This document shows positions 1 through 9,189 of a stretch of DNA of 64,000 bases, piece by piece. The stretch's first letter is position 1. Each line of letters opens with the position of its first letter. The stretch spans positions 124,001-188,000 of the forward strand of contig DASXML010000013.1 of the NCBI GenBank assembly GCA_036495715.1, read 5' to 3'. The position numbers were made by a program, and so were the translations under genes. The stretch is from Scandinavium sp036495715 (GTDB taxonomy: Bacteria > Pseudomonadota > Gammaproteobacteria > Enterobacterales > Enterobacteriaceae). The notes below the pieces were generated by a model that saw only the letters and a program-made list of their open reading frames with translations, did no database searches and was not told the origin of the DNA.

Positions 1-782
1 GTCGCAACGCGAACGTCAGTAGGTACTGGGATGTCGCAGCGGGTCAGCAGTTCTTTCGCGGTATCAACCAGATCAGCTTCGTACAGGGATTTGCCCACAT
101 TGTGGCCCTGAGCGGCAACGAAGGTGTTGGCGATGCCACCACCGACGATCAGCTGGTCAGCGATTTTGGACAGAGAATCCAGCACGGTCAGTTTGGTAGA
201 AACTTTAGAACCACCCACGATTGCCACCATTGGGCGAGCTGGGTTACCCAGCGCTTTACCCAGTGCATCCAGCTCAGCGGCCAACAGCGGACCTGCGCAC
301 GCTACATCAGCAAATTTGCCGATACCGTGAGTGGAAGCCTGCGCACGGTGTGCGGTACCAAACGCGTCCATCACAAAAATGTCGCACAGTGCGGCATATT
401 TTTTGGACAGCGCTTCGTCGTCTTTTTTCTCGCCTTTGTTAAAGCGAACGTTTTCCAGAACCACCAGTTCACCGGCAGCCACTTCAACGCCGTCCAGGTA
501 ATCTTTAACCAGACGTACCGGGTTAGACAGTTTTTCTTTCAGGTAATTAACTACCGGCAACAGAGAGAATTCTTCGTTGTACTCGCCTTCGGTCGGACGA
601 CCCAGGTGAGATGTAACCATCACTTTCGCGCCCTGCTTCAGAGCCAGTTCGATAGTTGGCAGAGAAGCACGAATACGCGCGTCGCTGGTCACTTTTCCGT
701 CTTTAACTGGAACGTTCAGATCGGCACGAATGAAAACGCGTTTACCCGCCAGACTCAGATCGGTCATTTTAATTACAGACAT
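1..782 (-). CDS. pgk: Phosphoglycerate kinase, 3' part outside window
   Basis: Reversible transfer of phosphate from 1,3-bisphosphoglycerate to ADP in cytoplasmic glycolysis. The first 260 codons are present and the C-terminal third lies left of the window. The start is the ATG at 780-782, giving MSVIKMTDL and then the substrate-binding RADLNVP motif at residues 19-25, exactly as in enterobacterial Pgk. It lies 47 bp downstream of epd on the same strand, consistent with the known epd-pgk-fbaA operon. Identification is by near-identity with remembered E. coli Pgk. Confidence 0.97.
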   Translation of the reverse strand, partial: MSVIKMTDLSLAGKRVFIRADLNVPVKDGKVTSDARIRASLPTIELALKQGAKVMVTSHLGRPTEGEYNEEFSLLPVVNYLKEKLSNPVRLVKDYLDGVEVAAGELVVLENVRFNKGEKKDDEALSKKYAALCDIFVMDAFGTAHRAQASTHGIGKFADVACAGPLLAAELDALGKALGNPARPMVAIVGGSKVSTKLTVLDSLSKIADQLIVGGGIANTFVAAQGHNVGKSLYEADLVDTAKELLTRCDIPVPTDVRVA

Positions 783-829
783 GGTGAATCCTCTCATTGA
801 TTCTAAAGTTTTGCAGACGCGAAAGCGTC

Positions 830-1849
830 TTACCTGAAACCTGTAATGGCCATCGCTAACGTGGTGTCGAGCATGCGATTAGCGAAACCCCATTCATTAT
901 CACACCAGACCAGGGTTTTGATCAGATGTGCGCCACTGACTCGCGTCTGAGTACCATCAACAATGGCACTGTGCGGATCGTGGTTAAAATCTATTGAGAC
1001 CAACGGTAATTCCGTATAGTCAACTATACCATGAAATGCCCCCTGTGCCGCTTTTTGCAGCAACAGGTTGACTTCACTGGCTTTCACCGAATGCTTTACG
1101 GTCACGCTGAGATCGATTGCCGTGACGTTAATCGTCGGCACGCGTACCGCAATGGCTTCAAAACGGTCATTAAACTGCGGAAAAAATCGGGTAATGCCTG
1201 CCGCCAGTTTAGTATCAACGGGGATAATCGACTGACTGGCTGCACGGGTGCGGCGCAGGTCCGGATGATACGCATCGATAACCTGCTGATCGTGCATCGC
1301 CGAATGGATTGTAGTGACAGTACCCGATTCAATCCCCCAGGCATCGTCTAACAGTTTAATGACAGGGATAATGCAGTTGGTCGTACAGGACGCATTGGAG
1401 ACAATGCGATGATCGCTTTGCAATTCATGATGATTGACGCCGTAGACGACCGTTGCGTCAAGATCGTTGCTGCCAGGATGTGAAAAGAGCACTTTCTTTG
1501 CGCCAGCGGCCAAATGTGCTTCGCCGTCAGCCCGCGTTCCATAAACACCGGTGCAATCGAGAACCACATCAACACCCAACTCACGCCATGGTAGCGCATC
1601 AAGCGATGGCTCATGCAGCAAGCGGATGGTGTCATCACCGACGAACAACTGCTCCTGTTCCTGGCGAACATCCCAGGCAAAACGACCGTGGCTGGTGTCA
1701 TATTTCAGCAAATGCGCGATACCCGCAGCATCTGCCAGTTCATTGATTGCCACCACGGTGATTTCCGCACGACGCCCGGATTCATATAATGCGCGAACCA
1801 CGTTACGTCCAATGCGACCGAAGCCATTAATCGCTACACGTACGGTCAT
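830..1849 (-). CDS. epd: D-erythrose-4-phosphate dehydrogenase
   Basis: NAD-dependent oxidation of erythrose 4-phosphate to 4-phosphoerythronate, the first step of the deoxyxylulose 5-phosphate-dependent pyridoxal phosphate pathway. The 339 residues match the family length. The Rossmann motif NGFGRIGRN is at residues 8-16 and the GAPDH-like catalytic cysteine is C155 in SNASCTTNC. It resembles GapA, but the enterobacterial Epd sequence and its position directly before pgk favour Epd. Transcription probably continues into pgk. A CRP-like site lies about 200 bp upstream. Confidence 0.96.
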   Translation of the reverse strand: MTVRVAINGFGRIGRNVVRALYESGRRAEITVVAINELADAAGIAHLLKYDTSHGRFAWDVRQEQEQLFVGDDTIRLLHEPSLDALPWRELGVDVVLDCTGVYGTRADGEAHLAAGAKKVLFSHPGSNDLDATVVYGVNHHELQSDHRIVSNASCTTNCIIPVIKLLDDAWGIESGTVTTIHSAMHDQQVIDAYHPDLRRTRAASQSIIPVDTKLAAGITRFFPQFNDRFEAIAVRVPTINVTAIDLSVTVKHSVKASEVNLLLQKAAQGAFHGIVDYTELPLVSIDFNHDPHSAIVDGTQTRVSGAHLIKTLVWCDNEWGFANRMLDTTLAMAITGFR

Positions 1850-2042
1850 AGATCTCCTGCAAGGCTATCCCTGGGTTATGTGGCTGAAAGCGTAATCCAG
1901 CCTCACCCGGAAGGGAATCCTTGCTGTCGCAAACGGCGACTAATTGATTATTTGTCGAACATTTAGTCGACTGAAACGCTTCAGCTAGAGTAATCGAAAC
2001 AAGGAATAAAAGGAATGATTGTCCAGACAGAGAAGCTGGTTA

Positions 2043-2058
2043 TCTGACGCACATCACA
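2043..2058 (-). promoter_or_regulatory. Candidate CRP-cAMP site upstream of epd
   Basis: On the minus strand the site reads TGTGA-N6-TCAGA, nine of ten conserved positions of the CRP consensus TGTGA-N6-TCACA. It lies about 200 bp upstream of the epd start. cAMP-CRP control of the E. coli epd (gapB)-pgk promoter is established, so conserved control is likely. The promoter itself was not resolved. Confidence 0.55.
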
Positions 2059-2111
2059 TTTTTATTGGAATAATTTCAGCGATGTTTACAAGATACGGGA
2101 ATAGAAGGCAG

Positions 2112-2139
2112 AAAAAAACCGGGCATGAAGCCCGGTTTT
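2112..2139 (-). terminator. Intrinsic terminator of tktA
   Basis: The inverted repeat CCGGGC/GCCCGG around a four-base loop is followed on the minus strand by a run of seven T. It lies 20 bp beyond the tktA stop codon. Confidence 0.85.
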
Positions 2140-2159
2140 AAGCGTGTTTTACCGTGCGA

Positions 2160-4151
2160 TTACAGCAGGGATTTCGCTTTCGCGACCACGTTCTCAACGG
2201 TGAAGCCGAACTCTTCAAACAGCAGCTCAGCCGGAGCAGATTCACCGAAGGTGGTCATACCGACGATAGCGCCGTTCAGACCAACATATTTGAACCAGTA
2301 GTCAGCGATACCCGCTTCAACGGCCACACGGGCAGAAACGGCTTTCGGCAGCACGGATTCACGGTAAGCGGCATCCTGCTTGTCGAATGCGTCGGTAGAC
2401 GGCATGGAAACCACGCGCGCTTTCACGCCTTCGGCAGACAGTTTGTCCCACGCCGCTACAGCCAGTTCAACTTCTGAACCGGTGGCGATGAAGATAAGCT
2501 CAGGCTGGCCTGCGCAGTCTTTCAGCACGTAACCACCACGCGCGATGTTCGCCAGTTGAGTCTCAGTACGATCCTGCTGCGCCAGATTCTGACGAGAGAG
2601 GATCAGCGCAGTTGGGCCGTCGTGACGCTCAACGCCATATTTCCACGCTACCGCAGATTCGACCTGGTCACATGGACGCCATGTGGACATGTTCGGGGTC
2701 ACACGCAGAGAAGCGACCTGCTCTACCGGCTGGTGAGTCGGGCCATCTTCGCCCAGACCGATGGAGTCATGGGTGTAGACCATCACCTGACGCTGTTTCA
2801 TCAGCGCAGCCATACGCACGGCGTTACGCGCGTATTCAACGAACATCAGGAAGGTAGAGGTGTACGGCAGGAAACCACCGTGCAGGGAGATACCGTTGGC
2901 AATCGCGGTCATACCAAATTCACGCACGCCGTAATGGATGTAGTTACCGGCGGTATCTTCGTTGATCGCTTTAGAACCAGACCAGATAGTCAGGTTAGAC
3001 GGTGCCAGGTCAGCAGAGCCGCCGAGGAATTCTGGCAGCCACGGACCGAACGCTTCAATCGCATTCTGAGACGCTTTACGGCTGGCGATTTTAGACGGAT
3101 TGGCCTGCAGTTTTGCGATGAACTCGTTCGCTTTCGCGTCGAAATCAGCTGGCATATCACCTTTCATACGACGGGTGAATTCAGCCGCTTCCTGTGGGAA
3201 GGCTTTGGCGTAAGCGGCGAACTTCTCGTTCCAACTCGCTTCTTTCACCTGGCCCGCTTCTTTTGCATCCCACTGCGCGTAGATGTCAGACGGGATTTCG
3301 AACGCCGGGTGTTTCCAGCCCAGAGCTTCGCGGGTCAGTGCGATTTCTGCGTCGCCCAGCGGAGCGCCGTGAGAATCGTGGGTACCGGCTTTGTTCGGAG
3401 AACCGAAACCGATGATGGTTTTGCACATCAGCAGGGACGGTTTGTCGGTCACGGCACGCGCTTCTTCTACTGCACGTTTGATGGAGTCAGCATCGTGACC
3501 ATCAACGCCACGCACAACGTGCCAGCCATAGGCTTCGAAACGTTTTGCGGTATCGTCGGTGAACCAGCCTTCAACGTGACCATCAATAGAGATGCCGTTG
3601 TCGTCATAAAACGCAACCAGTTTACCCAACTTCAGCGTACCCGCCAGGGAGCACACTTCGTGAGAAATGCCTTCCATCATGCAGCCATCACCCATGAATG
3701 CATAGGTAAAGTGGTCAACAATGTCATGGCCTGGACGGTTGAACTGTGCGGCCAGCGTTTTTTCAGCAATTGCCATACCCACTGCGTTCGCAACACCCTG
3801 ACCCAGCGGGCCAGTGGTGGTCTCTACACCTACGGTGTAGCCCACTTCCGGGTGACCCGGGGTTTTGGAGTGCAGTTGGCGGAAGTTTTTCAGCTCTTCG
3901 ATTGGCAGATCGTAACCGGTGAGATGCAGCAGGCTATAAATCAGCATAGAGCCGTGACCGTTGGACAGCACGAAGCGGTCGCGATCGGCCCATGACGGGT
4001 TCTGTGGATTGTGGTTCAGGAAATCACGCCACAGGACTTCGGCGATGTCAGCCATACCCATAGGGGCACCCGGGTGGCCGGATTTGGCTTTCTGTACTGC
4101 GTCCATGCTCAGCGCACGAATAGCATTAGCAAGCTCTTTACGTGAGGACAT
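2160..4151 (-). CDS. tktA: Transketolase A
   Basis: Thiamine-diphosphate enzyme of the non-oxidative pentose phosphate pathway, moving two-carbon ketol units between sugar phosphates. The product is 663 aa from MSSRKELANAIRAL, the E. coli TktA length. An in-frame ATG 36 bp upstream would add 12 unrelated residues and was rejected because GGAG stands just before the 4151 start. The ThDP/Mg motif GDGCMMEG and the conserved NGHGSM segment are visible. In E. coli several genes (cmtAB, yggF and others) lie between epd and tktA; here they are adjacent. Confidence 0.97.
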   Translation of the reverse strand: MSSRKELANAIRALSMDAVQKAKSGHPGAPMGMADIAEVLWRDFLNHNPQNPSWADRDRFVLSNGHGSMLIYSLLHLTGYDLPIEELKNFRQLHSKTPGHPEVGYTVGVETTTGPLGQGVANAVGMAIAEKTLAAQFNRPGHDIVDHFTYAFMGDGCMMEGISHEVCSLAGTLKLGKLVAFYDDNGISIDGHVEGWFTDDTAKRFEAYGWHVVRGVDGHDADSIKRAVEEARAVTDKPSLLMCKTIIGFGSPNKAGTHDSHGAPLGDAEIALTREALGWKHPAFEIPSDIYAQWDAKEAGQVKEASWNEKFAAYAKAFPQEAAEFTRRMKGDMPADFDAKANEFIAKLQANPSKIASRKASQNAIEAFGPWLPEFLGGSADLAPSNLTIWSGSKAINEDTAGNYIHYGVREFGMTAIANGISLHGGFLPYTSTFLMFVEYARNAVRMAALMKQRQVMVYTHDSIGLGEDGPTHQPVEQVASLRVTPNMSTWRPCDQVESAVAWKYGVERHDGPTALILSRQNLAQQDRTETQLANIARGGYVLKDCAGQPELIFIATGSEVELAVAAWDKLSAEGVKARVVSMPSTDAFDKQDAAYRESVLPKAVSARVAVEAGIADYWFKYVGLNGAIVGMTTFGESAPAELLFEEFGFTVENVVAKAKSLL

Positions 4152-4430
4152 TTTGACTCCAGAGAGGGCAGTTGAAGGCAATGCCAAAACGGCTTGACGA
4201 CCGCGCGTTTTAGGCTACGCCGGAAAAAAGTGGTAACAATGTAACCCAAGCCGCAAAACATGTACATGGAGCATCCGCGCGGTGTCTGGGAAATCTCTGG
4301 ATTGTGCTCGCAGGTTGCGCAATCTCCTCGCGGCGTTGCCATTATTTTCTTTATACTTTGGCGAAATTCCGTTTTATTGAATAACGGAATATTTCAGACA
4401 ATGACGACCCATAATTACGGAAAATTAATG

Positions 4431-5189
4431 ATGAAACTGCACGCTTTGGTAGTGGCCTTTGGGATAGCGAGCGTTCTGACCGGTTGTCAGAACATGGATT
4501 CAAACGGGCTTATGAGTTCAGGAGCTGAAGTCTTTCAGGCCTACTCGCTTAGCGACGAACAGGTGAAAACTCTCAGCGATCAATCCTGTAAAGAGATGGA
4601 CAGCAAAGCGACCCTCGCTCCCGCCAGCAGTGATTACGCTAAACGCCTGACGAAGATTGCCACAGCACTTGGCGATAACATCAACAGCCAGCCGGTAAAC
4701 TACAAGGTCTACGTCACTAAAGACGTCAACGCCTTTGCGATGGCTAACGGCTGCATTCGTGTCTATAGCGGGCTGATGGACATCATGAATGATAACGAAG
4801 TCGAAGCAGTGATCGGTCACGAAATGGGTCACGTTGCGCTCGGTCATGTGAAGAAAGGCATGCAGGTCGCGTTAAGTACCAATGCCGTGCGTATCGCCGC
4901 AGCGTCTGCGGGTGGCATGATTGGCAGCCTGTCGCAGTCACAGTTGGGCGATTTGGGCGAAAAACTGGTGAACGCGCAGTTCTCTCAGCGTCAGGAATCC
5001 GAAGCGGATGACTACTCTTATGATTTGTTGCGCAAACGTGGGATCAATCCGGTGGGTCTGGCTACCAGCTTTGAAAAACTGGCGAAGCTGGAAGCGGGCC
5101 GTCAAAGTACAATGCTTGACGATCATCCGGCATCCGAAGAGCGTGCACAGCATGTTCGCGATCGCATGAAAGCAGACGGCATTAAATAA
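4431..5189 (+). CDS. loiP: Outer-membrane lipoprotein metalloprotease LoiP (YggG)
   Basis: M48-family zinc metallopeptidase anchored in the outer membrane. The lipoprotein signal peptide ends in the lipobox LTGC with the lipidated cysteine at residue 19. The HEMGH zinc/catalytic motif is at 130-134 and the third zinc ligand is probably E191 in EADDY. From this start the protein is 252 aa, as in E. coli; an ATG one codon upstream (4428) is equally possible, and longer upstream in-frame starts would bury the signal peptide. In E. coli the protein works with BepA/YcaL-type quality control and responds to low osmolarity (family knowledge). It is divergent from tktA. Confidence 0.93.
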   Translation: MKLHALVVAFGIASVLTGCQNMDSNGLMSSGAEVFQAYSLSDEQVKTLSDQSCKEMDSKATLAPASSDYAKRLTKIATALGDNINSQPVNYKVYVTKDVNAFAMANGCIRVYSGLMDIMNDNEVEAVIGHEMGHVALGHVKKGMQVALSTNAVRIAAASAGGMIGSLSQSQLGDLGEKLVNAQFSQRQESEADDYSYDLLRKRGINPVGLATSFEKLAKLEAGRQSTMLDDHPASEERAQHVRDRMKADGIK

Positions 5190-5210
5190 ATCCTGACGCA
5201 GACGATAAAA

Positions 5211-5335
5211 CAACGGGCGTTTTTGGCGAAGCCAGTTTGGACACGGACAGCGCACAGTCACCGGAGCGTACACGTAGTACGTGAGGATGACGAGCACTGC
5301 CCGGGTTCAAAATGGCGAGTGAAATAGCCCGTTAA
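5211..5335. repeat. Imperfect palindromic intergenic repeat element
   Basis: The space between convergent loiP and speB is filled by a structured sequence whose ends are inverted copies (AACGGGC at 5211 and GCCCGTT at 5329). The centre contains the palindrome ACGTAGTACGT. I recall very similar sequences between enterobacterial genes but cannot assign it firmly to a named class. It may act as a bidirectional transcription barrier. Confidence 0.45.
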
Positions 5336-5337
5336 GA

Positions 5338-6258
5338 TTACTCGCCTTTTTTCGCTGCCTGGATATACAGCATTTCCAGCGCCAGCGTTGCTGCCGCCAG
5401 TGCAGTGATCTCTGACTGATCGTAAGCCGGCGCCACTTCCACCACGTCCATTCCCACGATGTTCAGATCTTTCAGACCGCGAACCAGTTTGATCGCACGA
5501 TCGGACGTCAGGCCACCAATCACTGGCGTACCCGTACCCGGCGCAAACGCCGGATCCAGGCAGTCGATATCAAAGGTCAGGTAAACCGGCATATCGCCCA
5601 CAATCTTTTTCACCTGCGCCAGAATGTCATCCACGCCACGGTCGTTTACCTGCGCTGCATCCAGCACGGTGAAGCCGTTGTCTTTGTCGAACTCGGTACG
5701 AATACCAATCTGTACAGAGTGATTCGGATCGATCAGGCCTTCTTTCGGCGCGGTGAAGAACATGGTGCCGTGGTCGAATTCACAGCCGTTCGCATAGGTA
5801 TCGGTGTGCGCATCGAAATGTACCAGCGCCATTTTGCCGAAGTGTTTGGCGTGCGCGCGCAACAGCGGCAGAGTCACGAAATGGTCACCGCCGAAGGAAA
5901 GCATGCGTTTACCCGCAGCCAGCAGTTTTTCAGCGTGAGCTTGCAGCTTTTCGCTCATTTCACGGGCATCGCCAAACGCGTAAACCAGGTCGCCGCAGTC
6001 CACGACGTTCAGGCGTTCACGCATATCGAAATTCCACGGGAAACGGTTGTGCTCCCACGCAAGGTTGGTCGATACCTGACGGATTGCCGCCGGGCCATGA
6101 CGACCACCCGCACGACCCGAAGTCGCCATATCGAACGGCACGCCGGTGATAACCCAGTCCGCATCGCTATCGTAAGGCTGGAAATTCATCGGCAGACGCA
6201 GAAAACCAAAAGCGTTAGAGACCAGAGAATTGTCGTACTGATGACCTAAAGTGCTCAT
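5338..6258 (-). CDS. speB: Agmatinase
   Basis: Mn-dependent ureohydrolase converting agmatine to putrescine and urea, the second step of the arginine decarboxylase route. The 306 residues match E. coli. The metal-binding motifs are intact: GGDH at 123-126, DAHTD at 149-153, and DID with D230 and D232 before CLDP. It lies downstream of speA on the same strand but behind a strong terminator, so it probably depends on its own promoter or on read-through. Confidence 0.97.
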   Translation of the reverse strand: MSTLGHQYDNSLVSNAFGFLRLPMNFQPYDSDADWVITGVPFDMATSGRAGGRHGPAAIRQVSTNLAWEHNRFPWNFDMRERLNVVDCGDLVYAFGDAREMSEKLQAHAEKLLAAGKRMLSFGGDHFVTLPLLRAHAKHFGKMALVHFDAHTDTYANGCEFDHGTMFFTAPKEGLIDPNHSVQIGIRTEFDKDNGFTVLDAAQVNDRGVDDILAQVKKIVGDMPVYLTFDIDCLDPAFAPGTGTPVIGGLTSDRAIKLVRGLKDLNIVGMDVVEVAPAYDQSEITALAAATLALEMLYIQAAKKGE

Positions 6259-6295
6259 GGAGATGACCTCATTTACAGTCGTGAATGGAAAAAAG

Positions 6296-6341
6296 ATAAA
6301 AAAAATCCCCTCCGCGTCGTTAGGCCCGACGAGGAAGGGAT
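6296..6341 (-). terminator. Intrinsic terminator between speA and speB
   Basis: On the minus strand a long GC-rich stem, ATCCC...GACG paired with its complement around the CCTAA loop region, is followed by eight T. It lies 65-110 bp past the speA stop and just before the speB start, so it should uncouple the two genes. Confidence 0.88.
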
Positions 6342-6405
6342 CAGATTCATGTACAGCTTATTAAGGCGATTATCGCCAAAATTTTGACCGGGTCAAGCGC
6401 CCTGT

Positions 6406-8382
6406 TTATTCGTCTTCCAGGTAAGTGTAGCCATACAGACCGGCTTCAAACTCTTCGAGGAACTGCTGTTGCAGCGCATCGTCAAGATCGGTCTGTTTCA
6501 CCTGGTCGCGGAATTGGGTCAGCAGTTTTTTCGGATCAAGCTGCACGTATTCCAGCATATCTGCCACGGTGTCGCCCTCGTCGGACAACTCCACTTCTAC
6601 GCTGCCGTCAGGGAAGACAAACACGTCCACCGCTTCGGTATCGCCGAACAGATTGTGCATGTTGCCCAGGATTTCCTGATACGCGCCGACCATGAAGAAG
6701 CCCAGCATTGGCGGGTTCTCCGGATCGTATTCCGGCATTGGCATCGTAGTGGCGATCCCATCACCGTCAACGTAATGATCGATAGCGCCGTCGGAGTCAC
6801 AGGTGATATCCAACAGAACGGCACGACGTTCCGGCGCATGGTTCAACCCTTCCAGCGGCATGACCGGGAACAGCTGATCGATACCCCACGCATCCGGCAT
6901 CGACTGGAACAGCGAGAAGTTGACGTATATTTTGTCCGCCATCCGTTCCTGCAATTCATCGATAATCGGACGGTGCGCGCGGTTACTCGGATCCAACTGT
7001 TTCTGCACTTCATGACACATGCTCAGATAAAGCTGTTCCGCCCATGCACGTTCTTGCAGATTAAAGGTGCCAGAAGAGTAGCCGATGTGAATATCATGCA
7101 GATCCATCTGGCTGTCGTGCAACCATTCACGCAGCGAGCGGCGACCGCCCGGTTCGCGCATTTCCTGCCAGGTTTCCCACATGCTTTGCAGCGCGCGTGA
7201 AGCATCTTCCGCAGGCGCAACCGGCGTGGTGTATTCGTTACGCTCCACACCGATGATGTTCGACACCAACACCGTATGGTGCGCGGTAACCGCACGACCG
7301 GATTCGGTGATCACCGTCGGATGCGGCAGACCGTTTTCTTCACAAGCGTCGCCAATAGCCCAGATAATGTTATTGGCGTATTCGTTCAGGCCATAGTTCA
7401 CCGAGCAGTCAGACTGCGAGCGCGTGCCTTCATAGTCCACGCCTAAACCGCCGCCCACGTCGAAGCACTGAATGTTGACGCCGAGTTTGTGCAATTCAAC
7501 GTAGAAACGCGCCGATTCACGCACGCCGGTGGCGATATCGCGAATGTTTGCCATCTGCGAGCCCAGATGGAAATGCAGCAGCTGAATGCTGTCGAGACGT
7601 CCGCGTTCGCGCAGGATTTCGACCAGTTGCAGAACCTGAGTAGCCGCCAGGCCAAATTTAGATTTTTCACCGCCGGAGGACTGCCATTTGCCAGAGCCCT
7701 GAGAGGCCAGGCGCGCACGTACTCCAAGGCGCGGCACCACGTTCAGCCGCTCGGCTTCTTCCAGTACGATGGCGACTTCGGACATCTTCTCGATAACCAG
7801 ATAGACCTTGTGGCCCATCTTCTCGCCGATCAACGCCAGACGAATGTATTCACGGTCTTTATAACCGTTGCAGACGATAACGCTGCGGGTCATTCCGGCG
7901 TGCGCCAGCACGGCCATCAGCTCGGCTTTAGAACCGGCTTCCAGGCCCAGCGGTTCGCCAGAATGGATAAGGGATTCAATGACGCGGCGATGTTGGTTCA
8001 CCTTAATTGGGTAAACGAGGAAATAGTCGCCCTTGTAGCCGTAGGATTCACGTGCACGTTTGAATGCGGCGTTAATCGAACGCAATCGATGTTGCAGGAT
8101 CTGCGGGAAGCAGAACAATGCAGGCAGTCGCTGTCCTTGCGCTTCGCGAGCTTTCACCAGTTTGGCGAGATCCACACGTGCGTCAGGCACATCCGGATCC
8201 GGGCAAACGCTGATATGACCCAGCTCGTTCACGTCGTAGTAGTTGTTGCCCCACCAGGCAATGTTGTAAGTACGAAGCATCTTGCTGGCTTCCTGAGAGC
8301 TCATTGCCACCTCCTGCATGGAACGTAGTACACCCTGCTCGCCGGCTGACGAAAGGGAAGATAAAGACATGTCGTCAGACAT
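6406..8382 (-). CDS. speA: Biosynthetic arginine decarboxylase
   Basis: PLP enzyme decarboxylating arginine to agmatine; with SpeB it supplies putrescine. The product is 658 aa from MSDDMSL, equal to E. coli SpeA. An in-frame ATG four codons upstream is less likely by homology. The PLP lysine is K127 in YPIKVNQ. The sequence is nearly identical to E. coli SpeA over its length. The start codon lies within a few bases of the yqgB stop, as expected from the E. coli arrangement. Confidence 0.97.
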   Translation of the reverse strand: MSDDMSLSSLSSAGEQGVLRSMQEVAMSSQEASKMLRTYNIAWWGNNYYDVNELGHISVCPDPDVPDARVDLAKLVKAREAQGQRLPALFCFPQILQHRLRSINAAFKRARESYGYKGDYFLVYPIKVNQHRRVIESLIHSGEPLGLEAGSKAELMAVLAHAGMTRSVIVCNGYKDREYIRLALIGEKMGHKVYLVIEKMSEVAIVLEEAERLNVVPRLGVRARLASQGSGKWQSSGGEKSKFGLAATQVLQLVEILRERGRLDSIQLLHFHLGSQMANIRDIATGVRESARFYVELHKLGVNIQCFDVGGGLGVDYEGTRSQSDCSVNYGLNEYANNIIWAIGDACEENGLPHPTVITESGRAVTAHHTVLVSNIIGVERNEYTTPVAPAEDASRALQSMWETWQEMREPGGRRSLREWLHDSQMDLHDIHIGYSSGTFNLQERAWAEQLYLSMCHEVQKQLDPSNRAHRPIIDELQERMADKIYVNFSLFQSMPDAWGIDQLFPVMPLEGLNHAPERRAVLLDITCDSDGAIDHYVDGDGIATTMPMPEYDPENPPMLGFFMVGAYQEILGNMHNLFGDTEAVDVFVFPDGSVEVELSDEGDTVADMLEYVQLDPKKLLTQFRDQVKQTDLDDALQQQFLEEFEAGLYGYTYLEDE

Positions 8383-8521
8383 AGCGAACCTCAAATGTTG
8401 TCGAAAGTGTAAAACAGTTGACTACTATCGCAATGTTATAAAGCGATAACAACCCATAAACAGCCGTCTGATTCAGCACAGTATGCTGAACGTCCGCCTG
8501 CGCGACCGGTTTCATGTTCAT
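8375..8521 (-). CDS. yqgB: Small acid-response protein YqgB
   Basis: Small protein of 48 aa from the ATG at 8521 (an ATG two codons later, 8515, fits the E. coli start equally well). The segments KPVAQ, AYGLL-like VYGLL and IVVNCFTL match remembered E. coli YqgB (43 aa). The C-terminus is a few residues longer. The reading frame overlaps the first codons of speA by 8 bp, so translation of the two may be coupled. The role is poorly known; acid-stress linkage comes from E. coli literature. Confidence 0.7.
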   Translation of the reverse strand: MNMKPVAQADVQHTVLNQTAVYGLLSLYNIAIVVNCFTLSTTFEVRYV

Positions 8522-9046
8522 ATTATTGTAAAACATCGACCCGGGGTTTGTAGGACCACCGGAGAAACCACGAGAAAACCCCTTACGAACAGGAGCGCCC
8601 AAGTCCCGGTATTACAGCGCCTTGCCGGCCCTGGAATCCTGAGATGTGCCCGAATGGGAATAACTTCGGCAGGTATTTATCGAAGAGAGAGGAGCTGTGG
8701 GATATAAACGCACGCCTGAGCGGCATGACTGAGTCTGCAAAAAACGATGGTTCATTATGTCGTATCACCTCCACGCCAACCCTTCGGGGCCAGCGACAAG
8801 CCAAAGCCAAACTATTCCGTGTAAAAAACACTGCTTAACCCGGCTGGAAGTGGCGACACGAAGGAAAAAATCGTGCGCTGATTGAGTGAGCCGCGCGCGG
8901 CGTTTTATACCGACAACGGGGGTAAAATGCAAAATAAAAATGCGCACTCTTCCACCACTGTCAGGAAAAATTGCCAGACCCTTTCGCGGGCAGTTAGGAC
9001 GTATCTCAAAAAAAACTGGAAATGGGACGAATACCTGACCTAAAAT
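8522..9046. other. Long speA-metK divergent intergenic region
   Basis: About 525 bp carrying the speA/yqgB leader and the metK upstream region. E. coli has two small doubtful genes here (yqgC, yqgD); I cannot recognise a convincing homologue of either. Several short open frames exist on both strands but none has a clear ribosome site or familiar sequence. Confidence 0.5.
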
Positions 9047-9070
9047 AGCCGTCCAGATGTTAATCCATCT
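9047..9070 (+). promoter_or_regulatory. MetJ operator (three tandem met boxes) of metK
   Basis: Three head-to-tail 8-bp units, AGCCGTCC, AGATGTTA and ATCCATCT, resemble the met box AGACGTCT. MetJ with S-adenosylmethionine binds such tandem boxes and represses metK in enterobacteria. The site lies about 120 bp before the metK start. Confidence 0.7.
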
Positions 9071-9189
9071 ATACTGATTAACACCCAGACTGTTGGTATG
9101 TATTCCCACAGCCTTTGGTAGAAACGTCTATCAAAGTCTTAATCGTCAACAGTTTGAGCTAACCTTATTCTTTCCAGGTGAAATAAAAC

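Noticed and set aside
2556..3995. 479-codon open frame on the plus strand opposite tktA
   Set aside because: It is the antisense shadow of a highly conserved, codon-biased gene; its translation is rich in Arg/Phe/Val without any recognisable family and it lacks a ribosome site.
8765..9109. 114-codon minus-strand frame between yqgB and metK as a yqgC/yqgD homologue
   Set aside because: It covers the MetJ operator and metK promoter region and has no sequence I can match to those genes.
9047..9189. SAM riboswitch before metK
   Set aside because: No SAM-I or SAM-II type conserved core was seen; enterobacterial metK is controlled by MetJ, and met boxes are present.
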